This document shows, piece after piece, positions 1-6,463 of a DNA stretch of 10,392 bases. A program made the translations under genes and the position numbers. The stretch is from JAKFXL01 sp947085765 (GTDB lineage Bacteria; Pseudomonadota; Gammaproteobacteria; Tenderiales; Tenderiaceae), in the NCBI GenBank assembly GCA_947085765.1, contig CAMTXZ010000191.1:1-10392 (forward strand), in the 5' to 3' direction. The notes beneath the pieces are model-generated. The model was given only the letters and a program-made list of their open reading frames with translations, had not been told where the DNA came from and ran no database searches. Every line of letters begins with the position of its first letter. Within the stretch, counting starts at the first letter, position 1.

Positions 1-67
1 AGTTTTGATCAATTACTAAACTCGCCGAATCATTTTTAAACTCTGCTGAAAAAGTACGTCTTGCCAT
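1..67 (-). CDS. IS3-family transposase OrfA, N-terminal fragment
   Basis: The first 22 codons read MARRTFSAEFKNDSASLVID and then QN, running off the left edge of the window. The pattern R-R-x-F-S-x-E-F-K followed by a hydrophobic helix start is typical of the helix-turn-helix OrfA proteins of IS3-family elements, which bind the element ends and are fused by programmed frameshifting to the DDE-domain OrfB. The start at 67 is supported by a strong ribosome binding site, GAGGTG on the minus strand (74-79), six bases upstream. The fragment is cut only by the window edge, so whether the element is intact cannot be judged. Confidence 0.75.
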   Translation of the reverse strand, partial: MARRTFSAEFKNDSASLVIDQN

Positions 68-93
68 CTCGAACACCTCATGATTTTGGGGGG

Positions 94-121
94 AGATTAC
101 CACCCCCTATGTTAGTGTCCA
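94..121 (-). promoter_or_regulatory. Candidate promoter of the IS transposase
   Basis: On the minus strand, TGGACA (forward 116-121, five of six matches to the -35 consensus) is followed after 16 bases by TAATCT (forward 94-99, three of six matches to the -10). The pair lies between the element terminus and the OrfA ribosome binding site, where an IS3 promoter is expected. A G-run and a C-run (forward 88-93 and 103-107) flank the -10 and could form a hairpin in read-through transcripts. Many insertion sequences use such a structure to limit translation from outside promoters. This is prediction only. Confidence 0.4.
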
Positions 122-140
122 GAATCATTAGGCCACATCA

Positions 141-253
141 ATCTCGCCACCATGAAAGACCGGTAGCCAACACCCCTGACCGCCTTTCCGGCTCAGCCCC
201 GCCTTAAGAAGCGGCGGAACCTTCCGCTAACCTCTGGCAAATTGGAGAAAAAA
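141..253 (+). promoter_or_regulatory. Leader of the lipoprotein gene, possible structured RNA
   Basis: This is the whole interval between the insertion sequence and the lipoprotein start. It holds two mutually exclusive GC hairpins: CCGCC (199-203) with GGCGG (213-217), or GCGGA (214-218) with TCCGC (223-227). The ribosome binding site GGAG (244-247) lies 6 bases before the ATG at 254. I see no good sigma70 promoter in it, so transcription may start inside or be influenced by the adjacent insertion sequence. It does not match the c-di-GMP, TPP, cobalamin or SAM riboswitch consensus elements that I know. Confidence 0.3.
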
Positions 254-2866
254 ATGGTTGCACGCCTGAAAACAATCGCTGTTTTGCTGTCAGCACTGCT
301 GCTCTGCGCCTGCAACAACGCCCCCACCGAGACCACCATTGTCCGCATTGACCAGAGCATCAGTTTTAATGATGTCGGGCCGATCAACAAACTCCTTGGC
401 GATGCCCGCTTCAGCAACAGCGCCGCTGGCGGCAATGGTAGCGGCGCCATCACCTACGGCAGCAGCGATACTGCCATCGCCACCGTCAACAGCACCACCG
501 GCGAGGTCACCATTGCTGCAATCGGCACCACTACCATTACCGCCACCAAAGCAGCCGATGGCAACTACAACGCCGCCCAGACAACCTACACGCTGAATGT
601 CACCGCTAGCGCCCCCGCCACCCCGGCGGACCAAACCATCAGCTTCAGTGATGCCGGGCCGGTGACCAAAACCATGGGGGATGCCAACTTCACCAATACC
701 GCCACCGGGGGCGGCGGCACTGGCGCCATCAGCTATAGCAGCAGCGACGCCGCAATCGCCACCGTCAACAGCGCCACCGGCGAGGTCACCCTTGCCACGA
801 TCGGCGTCGCCACCATCACCGCCACCAAAGCGGCTGATAACAACTACACTTCGGCGCTGGCCAACTACACCATCAACATTTTGCCGCCAACGGTACAGAT
901 TGACGCCTGGGTCGGTGCGACTGACACCTTGGTCAAGTTCCCGTCCGACGCGACGGGGTTCGATTTTTATCGGGCGACAGAAGCCAACTGTGATCTGGCC
1001 AACTATTCTCTCTGCGCCAATGGCCAGCTCGACAGATTAAACACACTCTCCGTCACCGACACGGCGGCGACCAGCAACCGTACCGCCTGGTACTGGCTAA
1101 AACAGGGCACCCGCACCAGTACAGCGATGACCGTGACTCACGCCACCTTCTCTGCGCGTGATCTGCATCAGGTCGTCGCCTTCAACAACAAGCTCTGGCT
1201 CATCGGTGGTTATGATGGCGTTTTCAAAAACGATGTCTGGTCCTCAACCGATGGCGTGGCCTGGTATCGCGAAATCGCCAATGCCGCCTTCTCGGCGCGC
1301 GCCAACCATCAGGTGGTGCTCTTCAACAACACGCTCTGGCTCATCGGCGGTTTTGATGGCGCGTTGAAACACGATGTCTGGTCCTCAACCGATGGCATCA
1401 GCTGGACCCTGGTCACGGCCAGTGCCCCCTTCTCGGTCCGCTCCTCACATCAGGTCGTCGCCTTCAACAGCAAGCTCTGGCTCATCGGCGGCAATGATGG
1501 CAGCGTCAAAAACGATATCTGGTCCTCAACCGACGGCAGCAGCTGGACTCAGGTCACCGCCAGCGCCCCCTTCTCGGCCCGTTCCGACCATCAGTCCATC
1601 GTCTTTAACAACAAACTCTGGGTGATCGGCGGCTGGGATGGCAGTGTTGATAAAAATGATCTCTGGTCATCCAGCGATGGCGGCAGCTGGACCCAAGTCA
1701 CCGCCAGCGCCGCCTTCTCAGCACGCGATAGCCATCAGGTGGTTGCCTTTAATAACAAGCTCTGGCTCATCGCTGGCTGGGATGGCGGTCAGACCAATGA
1801 CATCTGGTCCTCCAGCGATGGCAACAGCTGGACGCAAGTGACCGCCAGCACAACCTTCTCAGCCCGCTACTTTCATCAGGCAGTGGTTTTTAATAACCGC
1901 CTCTGGACCATTGGTGGCTACGATGGCACATTCAAGAACGACACCTGGTCCTCCCGTGATGGGGCGACGTGGACGCGAGCCAGCGCCAGCCCAGCCTTCA
2001 CGCCGCGTTACAACCATCAAGCGGTCCTCTTCAACAACAAGCTCTGGGTCATCGGTGGCACCGATGGCATGACCGCCAGGAACGATGTCTGGTCCTCTGT
2101 CGACGGCATCACCTGGCATGAAGAGAACGCCAACGCCGCTTTCGTCGGCCGTTATGTCCATCAGGTAGCCGTCTTCAATAACAAACTCTGGGTCGTCGGC
2201 GGCCGGGATAACAGCGCCAATCTCCTCAATGATGTCTGGTCCTCCAGTGACGGCATCACCTGGGCAGAGGCAACGGCCAGCGCCAACTTCTCGGCGCGCT
2301 ACGATCATCAGGTGATCGCCTTCAACAGCAAGCTCTGGCTCATTGGTGGCTGGGATGGCAGCAGCCTTCTGAACGATATCTGGTCCTCCAGCGACGGCAT
2401 CGCCTGGAACTTAGAAGCCGCCAACGCCGCCTTTTCAGCGCGCCTTGAACACACGCTGACACTCTTCAACAACAAGCTCTGGCTCGTGGGCGGTTTTGAT
2501 GGCGCCAATAAAAACGATGTTTGGTCTTCTGCCGACGGCATCAACTGGGGATTGGAAACCGCCGACGCGGCCTTCTCCCCTCGTTACGACCACGCCGTCA
2601 CCGGCTTCAACAACAAACTCTGGCTGATCGGCGGTTACGATACCGACAATAAAAACGATGTCTGGTCCTCCAGTGACGGTATCACCTGGACTCAGGAGGC
2701 CGCTGCTGCGGCATTCTCGGCGCGCACCACCCCTCAAGCGCTAGCTTTTGACAACAAACTATGGCTGATCGCCGGGCAGGACAGCGCTGCCCAAAACGAC
2801 GTTTGGGCCTCTGACGATGGCACTACCTGGAGACGCGGCTACCGTAACGTCTTTGCCTTTCCCTGA
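254..2866 (+). CDS. Lipoprotein with two Ig-like and twelve kelch/Asp-box-like repeats
   Basis: This predicted 870-residue envelope lipoprotein begins with a basic residue stretch and hydrophobic core ending in the lipobox L-C-A-C, giving lipidated Cys20. Two bacterial Ig-like (BIG-type) repeats follow at about residues 34-126 and 127-209, with a 93-residue period and shared ATVNS-TGEVT and TITATKAAD motifs. A linker domain spans about 210-297. Residues 298-870 are twelve tandem repeats of 47-49 residues with core HQVVxFNNKLWLIGG, then NDVWSSxDGxxW. That mixes a kelch-like strand pair with an Asp-box-like turn and predicts one or two beta-propellers. No catalytic residues are recognisable; adhesion, glycan binding or scaffolding are possible roles, all inferred. 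The ATG at 254 is preferred over an in-frame TTG at 242 because GGAG lies 6 bases before it and the TTG overlaps that site. Confidence 0.85.
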   Translation: MVARLKTIAVLLSALLLCACNNAPTETTIVRIDQSISFNDVGPINKLLGDARFSNSAAGGNGSGAITYGSSDTAIATVNSTTGEVTIAAIGTTTITATKAADGNYNAAQTTYTLNVTASAPATPADQTISFSDAGPVTKTMGDANFTNTATGGGGTGAISYSSSDAAIATVNSATGEVTLATIGVATITATKAADNNYTSALANYTINILPPTVQIDAWVGATDTLVKFPSDATGFDFYRATEANCDLANYSLCANGQLDRLNTLSVTDTAATSNRTAWYWLKQGTRTSTAMTVTHATFSARDLHQVVAFNNKLWLIGGYDGVFKNDVWSSTDGVAWYREIANAAFSARANHQVVLFNNTLWLIGGFDGALKHDVWSSTDGISWTLVTASAPFSVRSSHQVVAFNSKLWLIGGNDGSVKNDIWSSTDGSSWTQVTASAPFSARSDHQSIVFNNKLWVIGGWDGSVDKNDLWSSSDGGSWTQVTASAAFSARDSHQVVAFNNKLWLIAGWDGGQTNDIWSSSDGNSWTQVTASTTFSARYFHQAVVFNNRLWTIGGYDGTFKNDTWSSRDGATWTRASASPAFTPRYNHQAVLFNNKLWVIGGTDGMTARNDVWSSVDGITWHEENANAAFVGRYVHQVAVFNNKLWVVGGRDNSANLLNDVWSSSDGITWAEATASANFSARYDHQVIAFNSKLWLIGGWDGSSLLNDIWSSSDGIAWNLEAANAAFSARLEHTLTLFNNKLWLVGGFDGANKNDVWSSADGINWGLETADAAFSPRYDHAVTGFNNKLWLIGGYDTDNKNDVWSSSDGITWTQEAAAAAFSARTTPQALAFDNKLWLIAGQDSAAQNDVWASDDGTTWRRGYRNVFAFP
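353..880 (+). repeat. Two in-frame Ig-like repeats
   Basis: Two copies of a 279-base coding unit begin at 353 and 632. They share protein motifs such as ISF-D-GP near the start, ATVNS-TGEVT in the middle and TITATKAAD-NY near the end. The second copy runs to about 880. They are typical of surface-exposed bacterial Ig-like stalk domains and probably arose by internal duplication. Confidence 0.8.
1145..2863 (+). repeat. Twelve tandem kelch-like repeats, 141-147 bases each
   Basis: Twelve consecutive in-frame units start at 1145 and fill the protein exactly to its stop. Unit lengths in residues are 47, 47, 47, 48, 47, 47, 48, 49, 48, 47, 47 and a final 51. Each carries an aromatic-S-A-R start, a HQ-VV-FNNKLW strand, an IGG turn, a variable loop of 5-8 residues and an NDVWSS-DG--W end. 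Stretches such as the codons for FNNKLWLIGG are nearly identical between units at DNA level, so unit number could change by recombination. All length change sits in the loop after IGG, which suggests a common fold with variable surface loops. Confidence 0.9.
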
Positions 2867-2868
2867 GC

Positions 2869-2895
2869 TGCCCGGACGTAGCGGGCACTCGCTTT
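2869..2895 (+). terminator. Weak terminator-like hairpin after the lipoprotein gene
   Basis: TGCCCG (2869-2874) pairs with CGGGCA (2882-2887) around a 7-base loop, starting two bases after the stop codon. The tail that follows, CTCGCTTT, has only a weak T-run, so this is at best an inefficient intrinsic terminator. Confidence 0.3.
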
Positions 2896-2912
2896 CGGCC
2901 ATCACCACTCTC

Positions 2913-2956
2913 GTCATTGGGAGTGTCGCTGGGGGTTAAGCTCCCCCCCCAATGAC
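2913..2956. repeat. Long imperfect inverted repeat
   Basis: GTCATTGGG (2913-2921) pairs perfectly with CCCAATGAC (2948-2956). Inside it, five G (2931-2935) pair with five C (2943-2947) around the loop TTAAGCT, leaving a 9-base bulge on the left arm. This gives a 14-base-pair stem overall. No T-run follows on either strand, so it is not a classical terminator. It could stabilise an mRNA 3' end, act in Rho-dependent termination, or be a remnant of a small mobile repeat. Confidence 0.5.
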
Positions 2957-3243
2957 ATGACGCCTGACAACATGAGACCCAACAGAGGCGCCATTAATAA
3001 ACAGTAATGTTCACGTTGACCACTCATGCATCAACACCCCCGGGCCGATAATGTAGCTGATGAAACAACACTTTCCACCACAACGCCAGCCGCATATTCC
3101 CCTAAAGTTTCTGGCCAAACTACCCGATACAAGATCAGGGATTAAAGCATTAGCTAACGCTAACATTCAGCAACAACAAAACAGGACCTAGCCGAGCCTG
3201 ACACGCCCTTAATATGAAACACGGCTCAATACAAACAGGTGAT

Positions 3244-3281
3244 GCCAGAGGGAGTTCTGGCGATGAATTAACAGGCAGGTG
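3244..3281 (+). promoter_or_regulatory. Hairpin and ribosome binding site before the exported-protein gene
   Basis: GCCAGA (3244-3249) pairs with TCTGGC (3256-3261) around the loop GGGAGT. AGGTG (3277-3281) then lies 5 bases before the ATG at 3287 and is its likely ribosome binding site. The last GTG of that site (3279-3281) is itself a possible start in a different frame. The purine-rich loop could mimic or compete as a ribosome contact, but this is speculation. Confidence 0.4.
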
Positions 3282-3286
3282 CAGCT

Positions 3287-4516
3287 ATGCAAGCAGTCAA
3301 TTATTGCGCCATTGAAGGCCCCCCCCACCACCACGGACGACAACTTAATATCACCAAGGTCATCGCCCTTGGCCTGTGCCTATTCCTGCTGCCCGCCATC
3401 CCCAGCAGCCAGGCGGAGTTCAACCTCAACTTCAGGCCCGATGAAAAGAACAACAACGGTCTCGCCACCACCACCGTCAGCTACAACGGCAACGATGCCT
3501 ATGTCTCCTGCTACATCTCCTACATTACCAGCGCCAACTGCGGCAACCAGATAGCAGGCAGCCACGACGACGCCAGCGGCTTTTATCAACGCATGTTCCA
3601 GGACACTACCACCAGCAAGTGGTACTACCAGGTGATCATTGGTGACTACGTCGCCGGCGACAACTTCGCCCTGGAGTACATCATCGAGGCCAGCTCCGGC
3701 TATGGAACGATATGGGACAACAGCATGGGCAACGGCCAGCTCTACCGCACCGCCAGCGCCTACAACGGCACCACCAGCCAGAACACCACCAACCAGCTCT
3801 ACAACATGGTCAAACCCTATGACGTTGCCAACAGCGATGCGCTCAAAACTGGCACCGGCACCGGCAATCCCACCAAGATGATCTCGCATATGTTTTTGAA
3901 AGATGCCGATACCGAGATGATCTTCCTCAAGGACAGCTTTGCCAACAAACCCTTGATGACGCAGATCACCAAGAATGGCAATACCGACAACTTCGGCACC
4001 TCCGGCGTCGCCGGCGCCAGCACCGACATGGTCAGCACCTGGATCATGGATGCCCGCGCCCTGAACCACAGCAACATGAACATCATCCCCATCGTGGCCA
4101 CCGACACCACCATCAACTTTGCCGCTGCTACTGGCATCACCGCCGGCACGGTCAGACATACCAATGTCACTAAAAAGGCCGGCGCGGGCATCACCAACAC
4201 CGTGACGTTGGGTGGCGCAGGTATCTTTGGCACAGCGGGTGATTACAACTACGCCACCGACAACCAGAACTCCAACCCCACCGCTGGCCGCTACACCTAC
4301 ACCGCCGGCACCGAAGAGGGCGGCAGCAACGGTACCTATACCTATGTGGATGCCGCCAACGGCGACGTCTTTAACCCCTCCGGCATCAACTACGCTGACT
4401 TTTGCGATCCCATACAGAACCCCAACTGGTCCGGCGTGGGTGCCTGTAAAAACAGAGATGGCACGGGAGGAGGAGGAGGTAATACCCGTGGCATGGGTGG
4501 TGGTGGTGGCTGGTAA
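3287..4516 (+). CDS. Exported protein of unknown function with Gly-rich tail
   Basis: I do not recognise this 409-residue family. An unusually long N-region (about 24 residues, including His14-16) precedes a hydrophobic stretch IALGLCLFLLPAIP and a signal peptidase I site SQA before Glu44, so it should be exported. The mature part is rich in Asn, Thr, Gly and Ser, resembling secreted or surface proteins. It has four Cys, C75/C85 and C373/C387, that could form two local disulfides. The last 18 residues are two Gly5 blocks around NTRGM, ending in Trp. There is no transmembrane helix or Arg cluster after the Gly block, so it is not a GlyGly-CTERM or PEP-CTERM sorting signal. No other ATG or GTG start would retain the signal peptide. 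The gene converges on the carbamoyltransferase gene with only 5 bases between stops. Confidence 0.75.
   Translation: MQAVNYCAIEGPPHHHGRQLNITKVIALGLCLFLLPAIPSSQAEFNLNFRPDEKNNNGLATTTVSYNGNDAYVSCYISYITSANCGNQIAGSHDDASGFYQRMFQDTTTSKWYYQVIIGDYVAGDNFALEYIIEASSGYGTIWDNSMGNGQLYRTASAYNGTTSQNTTNQLYNMVKPYDVANSDALKTGTGTGNPTKMISHMFLKDADTEMIFLKDSFANKPLMTQITKNGNTDNFGTSGVAGASTDMVSTWIMDARALNHSNMNIIPIVATDTTINFAAATGITAGTVRHTNVTKKAGAGITNTVTLGGAGIFGTAGDYNYATDNQNSNPTAGRYTYTAGTEEGGSNGTYTYVDAANGDVFNPSGINYADFCDPIQNPNWSGVGACKNRDGTGGGGGNTRGMGGGGGW
3319..3326 (+). repeat. C8 homopolymer in the start of the exported-protein gene
   Basis: Eight consecutive C lie within codons 11-14, upstream of the hydrophobic core of the signal peptide. 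Tracts of this length near a 5' end can change length by slipped-strand mispairing, which would switch the reading frame off. No variation can be seen from one sequence. Confidence 0.8.
4463..4509 (+). repeat. GGA and GGT microsatellite runs encoding the Gly tail
   Basis: A (GGA)n run at 4466-4479 and a (GGT)n run at 4495-4509 each contain at least four GG dinucleotides, enough for two-tier G-quadruplexes in the mRNA or the plus strand. ACGGG (4463-4467) can also pair with CCCGT (4485-4489) around the first run. They lie a few bases from the convergent stop codons, where no normal terminator is visible. Confidence 0.6.
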
Positions 4517-4521
4517 GGTTG

Positions 4522-6312
4522 TTATTGCGGCGGCTTTTGCAGACGAAAAGAACCTATATACAACTCATCCATGCCTGTCTTCATAAAACAGTTAAGCGCA
4601 TCTTGCGGGGTGCAGACGATCGGCTCGTCACGCACGTTGAATGAGGTATTAACCACCAGACCATAACCGGTCAACGCCTTGAAACGACTGATGAGCTGAT
4701 GGTAGAGAGGGTTGATATCTGTATTCACCGTCTGCACCCGCGCCGAGTAGTCGATGTGGGTGACGGCGGGAATATCGGAACGCACCAGCTTGACCTGTTC
4801 GACACCACTCACCTCACGCTCTGATTCAGACAATTGACGCCGCCGTGACGGCAACAGCGGCACCACCAGCAGCATGTAGGGGCTGGGCTGATTCAAGTCA
4901 AAATAGTCCGCCACATCCTCCTCCAATACCGACGGTGCAAAGGGGCGAAACGATTCACGGAATTTAATCTTGAGATTCATCACCGACTGGGTGCGTGGCG
5001 AACGTGGATCGCCAAGGATGCTGCGGTTACCCAGCGCGCGTGGCCCAAACTCCATGCGCCCCTGAAACCAGCCAACCACCTTCTCATCCGCCAGCGCCTC
5101 TGCTGCGCTGTTGATAAGCGCATCACGATCAAGACGTTGATAGCTCACCCCCTGCGCCTGCAACATCTGCTCTATCTCAGCATCGTTAAACGCCGGCCCG
5201 AGATAACCGCCCTTCATGCCATCAACAGCTTGATGTGAATAACGTGGCTGCTGCCGGTGTAGGTGGTAGCCGACCAGCGCCGCCCCCAACGCACCACCGG
5301 CATCACCGGCGGCCGGTTGAATCCAGATATTTTCAAACAGGCCTGAACGTAGCAGCTTGCCATTGGCAACACTGTTGAGCGCCACGCCGCCAGCTAGACA
5401 AATATTTTCCACGCCAAACTCCCGCCGCAGCGACGCCGCCATCGTCAGGATCACCTGCTCCGTCACCGCCTGAATCGAAGCGGCCAGATCCATATCCATC
5501 TGGGTAATGGGTGACTCCGGCTGGCGCGGTCCGCGACCAAAGAGATTGTGAAACCGGCGGTTGGTCATGGTCAGACCGGTGCAGTAGTTGAAGTAAGACA
5601 TATCAAGCCGGTAGGAGCCATCCTCAGCAATGTCGATCAACCGTTCACAAATCAGATCGACATACTTTGGCTCACCATAGGGGGCCAGCCCCATCAGTTT
5701 GTATTCGCCGTCATTGACCTTAAAACCACAGAAGGTAGTAAAGGCGGAGTAGAGCAACCCCAGAGAATGGGGAAAGTGAATCTCCTTGAGCAGCCGGATG
5801 TCACGCCCCTCGCCCAGCATCACCGAGGTGGTGGCCCACTCACCGACACCATCCATGGTCAGGATCAGCGCCTTGTTGAAGGGTGATGGGTAGAAGGCGG
5901 AGGCGGCGTGTGAAAGATGGTGTTCAGAGAAGAGCAGTTTGCTGCGCAGATCAAGACCCGGCGCCAGCGCCTCAAGCTCACGATATAACAACCGTTTCTG
6001 AAACAGCTTCTCCTTCAGCCACACCGGCATGGCGGTGGCAAAGGAGCGGAAGCCTGAGGGGGCGAAGGCGTGATAACTCTCCAGCAGCCGTTCAAATTTG
6101 AGAAAAGGTTTGTCGTAGAAGACGATGTGATCAAGCTGATCCAGGGTGATGCCCGCTTCGCGCAGACAATATTCAATCGAGTGTTTGGGAAAGTCGGCGC
6201 ACTGTTTCTGGCGCGTGAAACGCTCCTCTTGCGCTGCGGCGATGATCTCGCCATCCCTGATCAGCGCCGCCGCGCTGTCGTGGTAATAGGCAGAGATGCC
6301 CAGCAGCCACAT
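4522..6312 (-). CDS. O-carbamoyltransferase, NodU/TobZ/SxtI family
   Basis: This 596-residue cytoplasmic enzyme belongs to the carbamoyltransferases that make carbamoyl-adenylate from carbamoyl phosphate and ATP and pass the carbamoyl group to a hydroxyl. The start MWLLGISAYYHDSAAALI matches the family's first strand. The Kae1-like ATPase/transferase domain (about 1-350) shows the metal-binding HxxxH as H131-H135, TMDG at 152-155, LAGGVALNS at 306-314 and AAGDAGGALGAA at 334-345. The C-terminal domain (about 365-596) has GRMEFGPRALGNRSIL at 418-433, ESFRPFAPS at 453-461 and NTSFNVRDEPI at 555-565. Every key block is intact. The start at 6312 is preferred over a 16-residue upstream extension (from 6360) that overlaps the preceding gene. 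It lies one base after the TAA of the DUF5989 gene, which implies translational coupling. The acceptor substrate is unknown. Confidence 0.93.
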   Translation of the reverse strand: MWLLGISAYYHDSAAALIRDGEIIAAAQEERFTRQKQCADFPKHSIEYCLREAGITLDQLDHIVFYDKPFLKFERLLESYHAFAPSGFRSFATAMPVWLKEKLFQKRLLYRELEALAPGLDLRSKLLFSEHHLSHAASAFYPSPFNKALILTMDGVGEWATTSVMLGEGRDIRLLKEIHFPHSLGLLYSAFTTFCGFKVNDGEYKLMGLAPYGEPKYVDLICERLIDIAEDGSYRLDMSYFNYCTGLTMTNRRFHNLFGRGPRQPESPITQMDMDLAASIQAVTEQVILTMAASLRREFGVENICLAGGVALNSVANGKLLRSGLFENIWIQPAAGDAGGALGAALVGYHLHRQQPRYSHQAVDGMKGGYLGPAFNDAEIEQMLQAQGVSYQRLDRDALINSAAEALADEKVVGWFQGRMEFGPRALGNRSILGDPRSPRTQSVMNLKIKFRESFRPFAPSVLEEDVADYFDLNQPSPYMLLVVPLLPSRRRQLSESEREVSGVEQVKLVRSDIPAVTHIDYSARVQTVNTDINPLYHQLISRFKALTGYGLVVNTSFNVRDEPIVCTPQDALNCFMKTGMDELYIGSFRLQKPPQ

Positions 6313-6313
6313 C

Positions 6314-6463
6314 TTAAAAAACGGTGTAGATGAGTGGCGCCAAGGCGCTGCCCTGAACAAAAACGATCATCACCCCCAGCAACAGCAGAATGGCAATCAC
6401 CGGCAGCAGCCAGAGCTTTTTTCTCTGTTTCAGGAACCGCCAAAGCTCACGCAAAAAATCCAT
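6314..6463 (-). CDS. DUF5989 (SxtK-like) small membrane protein
   Basis: This 49-residue protein has an amphipathic basic N-terminus (MDFLRELWRFLKQRKKLWLLP), one transmembrane helix at about residues 17-36 and the C-terminal motif QGSALAPLIYTVF. I recognise this as the DUF5989 pattern (short, E/D-F-L-x-E-L-W-x-F-L-x-x-R-K-K start), of which SxtK of saxitoxin clusters is a member. Its ATG at 6463 shares one base with the TGA of the SxtJ-type gene (TGATG), and its TAA is one base before the carbamoyltransferase ATG. The protein may tether or regulate the carbamoyltransferase at the membrane. That is inferred from its constant gene company, as no activity is known to me. Confidence 0.85.
   Translation of the reverse strand: MDFLRELWRFLKQRKKLWLLPVIAILLLLGVMIVFVQGSALAPLIYTVF

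Larger units (their letters stand above)
1..140 (-). mobile_element. IS3-family insertion sequence, left end (partial)
   Basis: The minus strand carries the start of an IS3-type OrfA, preceded by a leader whose outer end looks like an IS3-group terminus. Read inward from 140 on the minus strand it begins TGATG and reaches a TGGACAC motif at base 20. From memory, IS3 and IS600 have the same arrangement (terminal TG, then a GGACAC motif around base 20). This spacing is why I place the outer edge at 140; alternative TG starts at 136 or 127 cannot be excluded. The other end lies outside the window, so the target duplication cannot be checked. The element sits only 113 bases upstream of the lipoprotein start and may have displaced that gene's original upstream region. 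Confidence 0.7.
2867..3286 (+). other. Intergenic region, 420 bases, no convincing gene
   Basis: No reading frame here has a believable start with a ribosome binding site; the longest short frames (for example 16 codons from 2957) look accidental. It contains a short hairpin directly after the lipoprotein stop, a long G/C hairpin at 2913-2956, a small TTAGC-GCTAA inverted repeat at 3150-3163, and a GCCAGA/TCTGGC hairpin at 3244-3261 just before the next gene. I found no well-spaced sigma70 promoter: TTGACC at 3016 and GATAAT at 3047 are too far apart at 25 bases. A regulatory RNA cannot be excluded. Confidence 0.5.

Noticed and set aside
242..253. TTG start giving a four-residue longer lipoprotein
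   Set aside because: The TTG overlaps the GGAG ribosome binding site (244-247) that serves the ATG at 254, and the ATG gives a normal lipoprotein signal peptide.
141..253. c-di-GMP (GEMM-type) riboswitch before the lipoprotein
   Set aside because: The GCAAAC and GACGCAAAGCC core elements are absent; only generic GC hairpins are present.
1145..2863. Repeat array resembling a CRISPR or intergenic tandem repeat
   Set aside because: The units are 141-147 bases, entirely in frame, with substitutions that preserve the protein pattern; they are protein repeats.
3016..3052. sigma70 promoter for the exported-protein gene (TTGACC and GATAAT)
   Set aside because: The spacing of 25 bases is far outside the usual 16-18.
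3380..4159. Long antisense frame of 259 codons opposite the exported-protein gene
   Set aside because: It has a Gly/Val/Asp-rich low-complexity composition caused by the codon bias of the plus-strand gene, with no ribosome binding site or recognisable domain. The same applies to the antisense frames opposite the lipoprotein (1859-2308) and the SGNH gene (7733-8503).
4464..4516. GlyGly-CTERM or PEP-CTERM sorting signal at the exported protein's C-terminus
   Set aside because: Those signals need a transmembrane helix and a basic cluster after the motif; here the protein ends directly after Gly5-Trp.
6313..6360. Sixteen-residue N-terminal extension of the carbamoyltransferase
   Set aside because: The family starts at the strand equivalent to MWLLGISAYYHDS, and the extension lies inside the DUF5989 gene.
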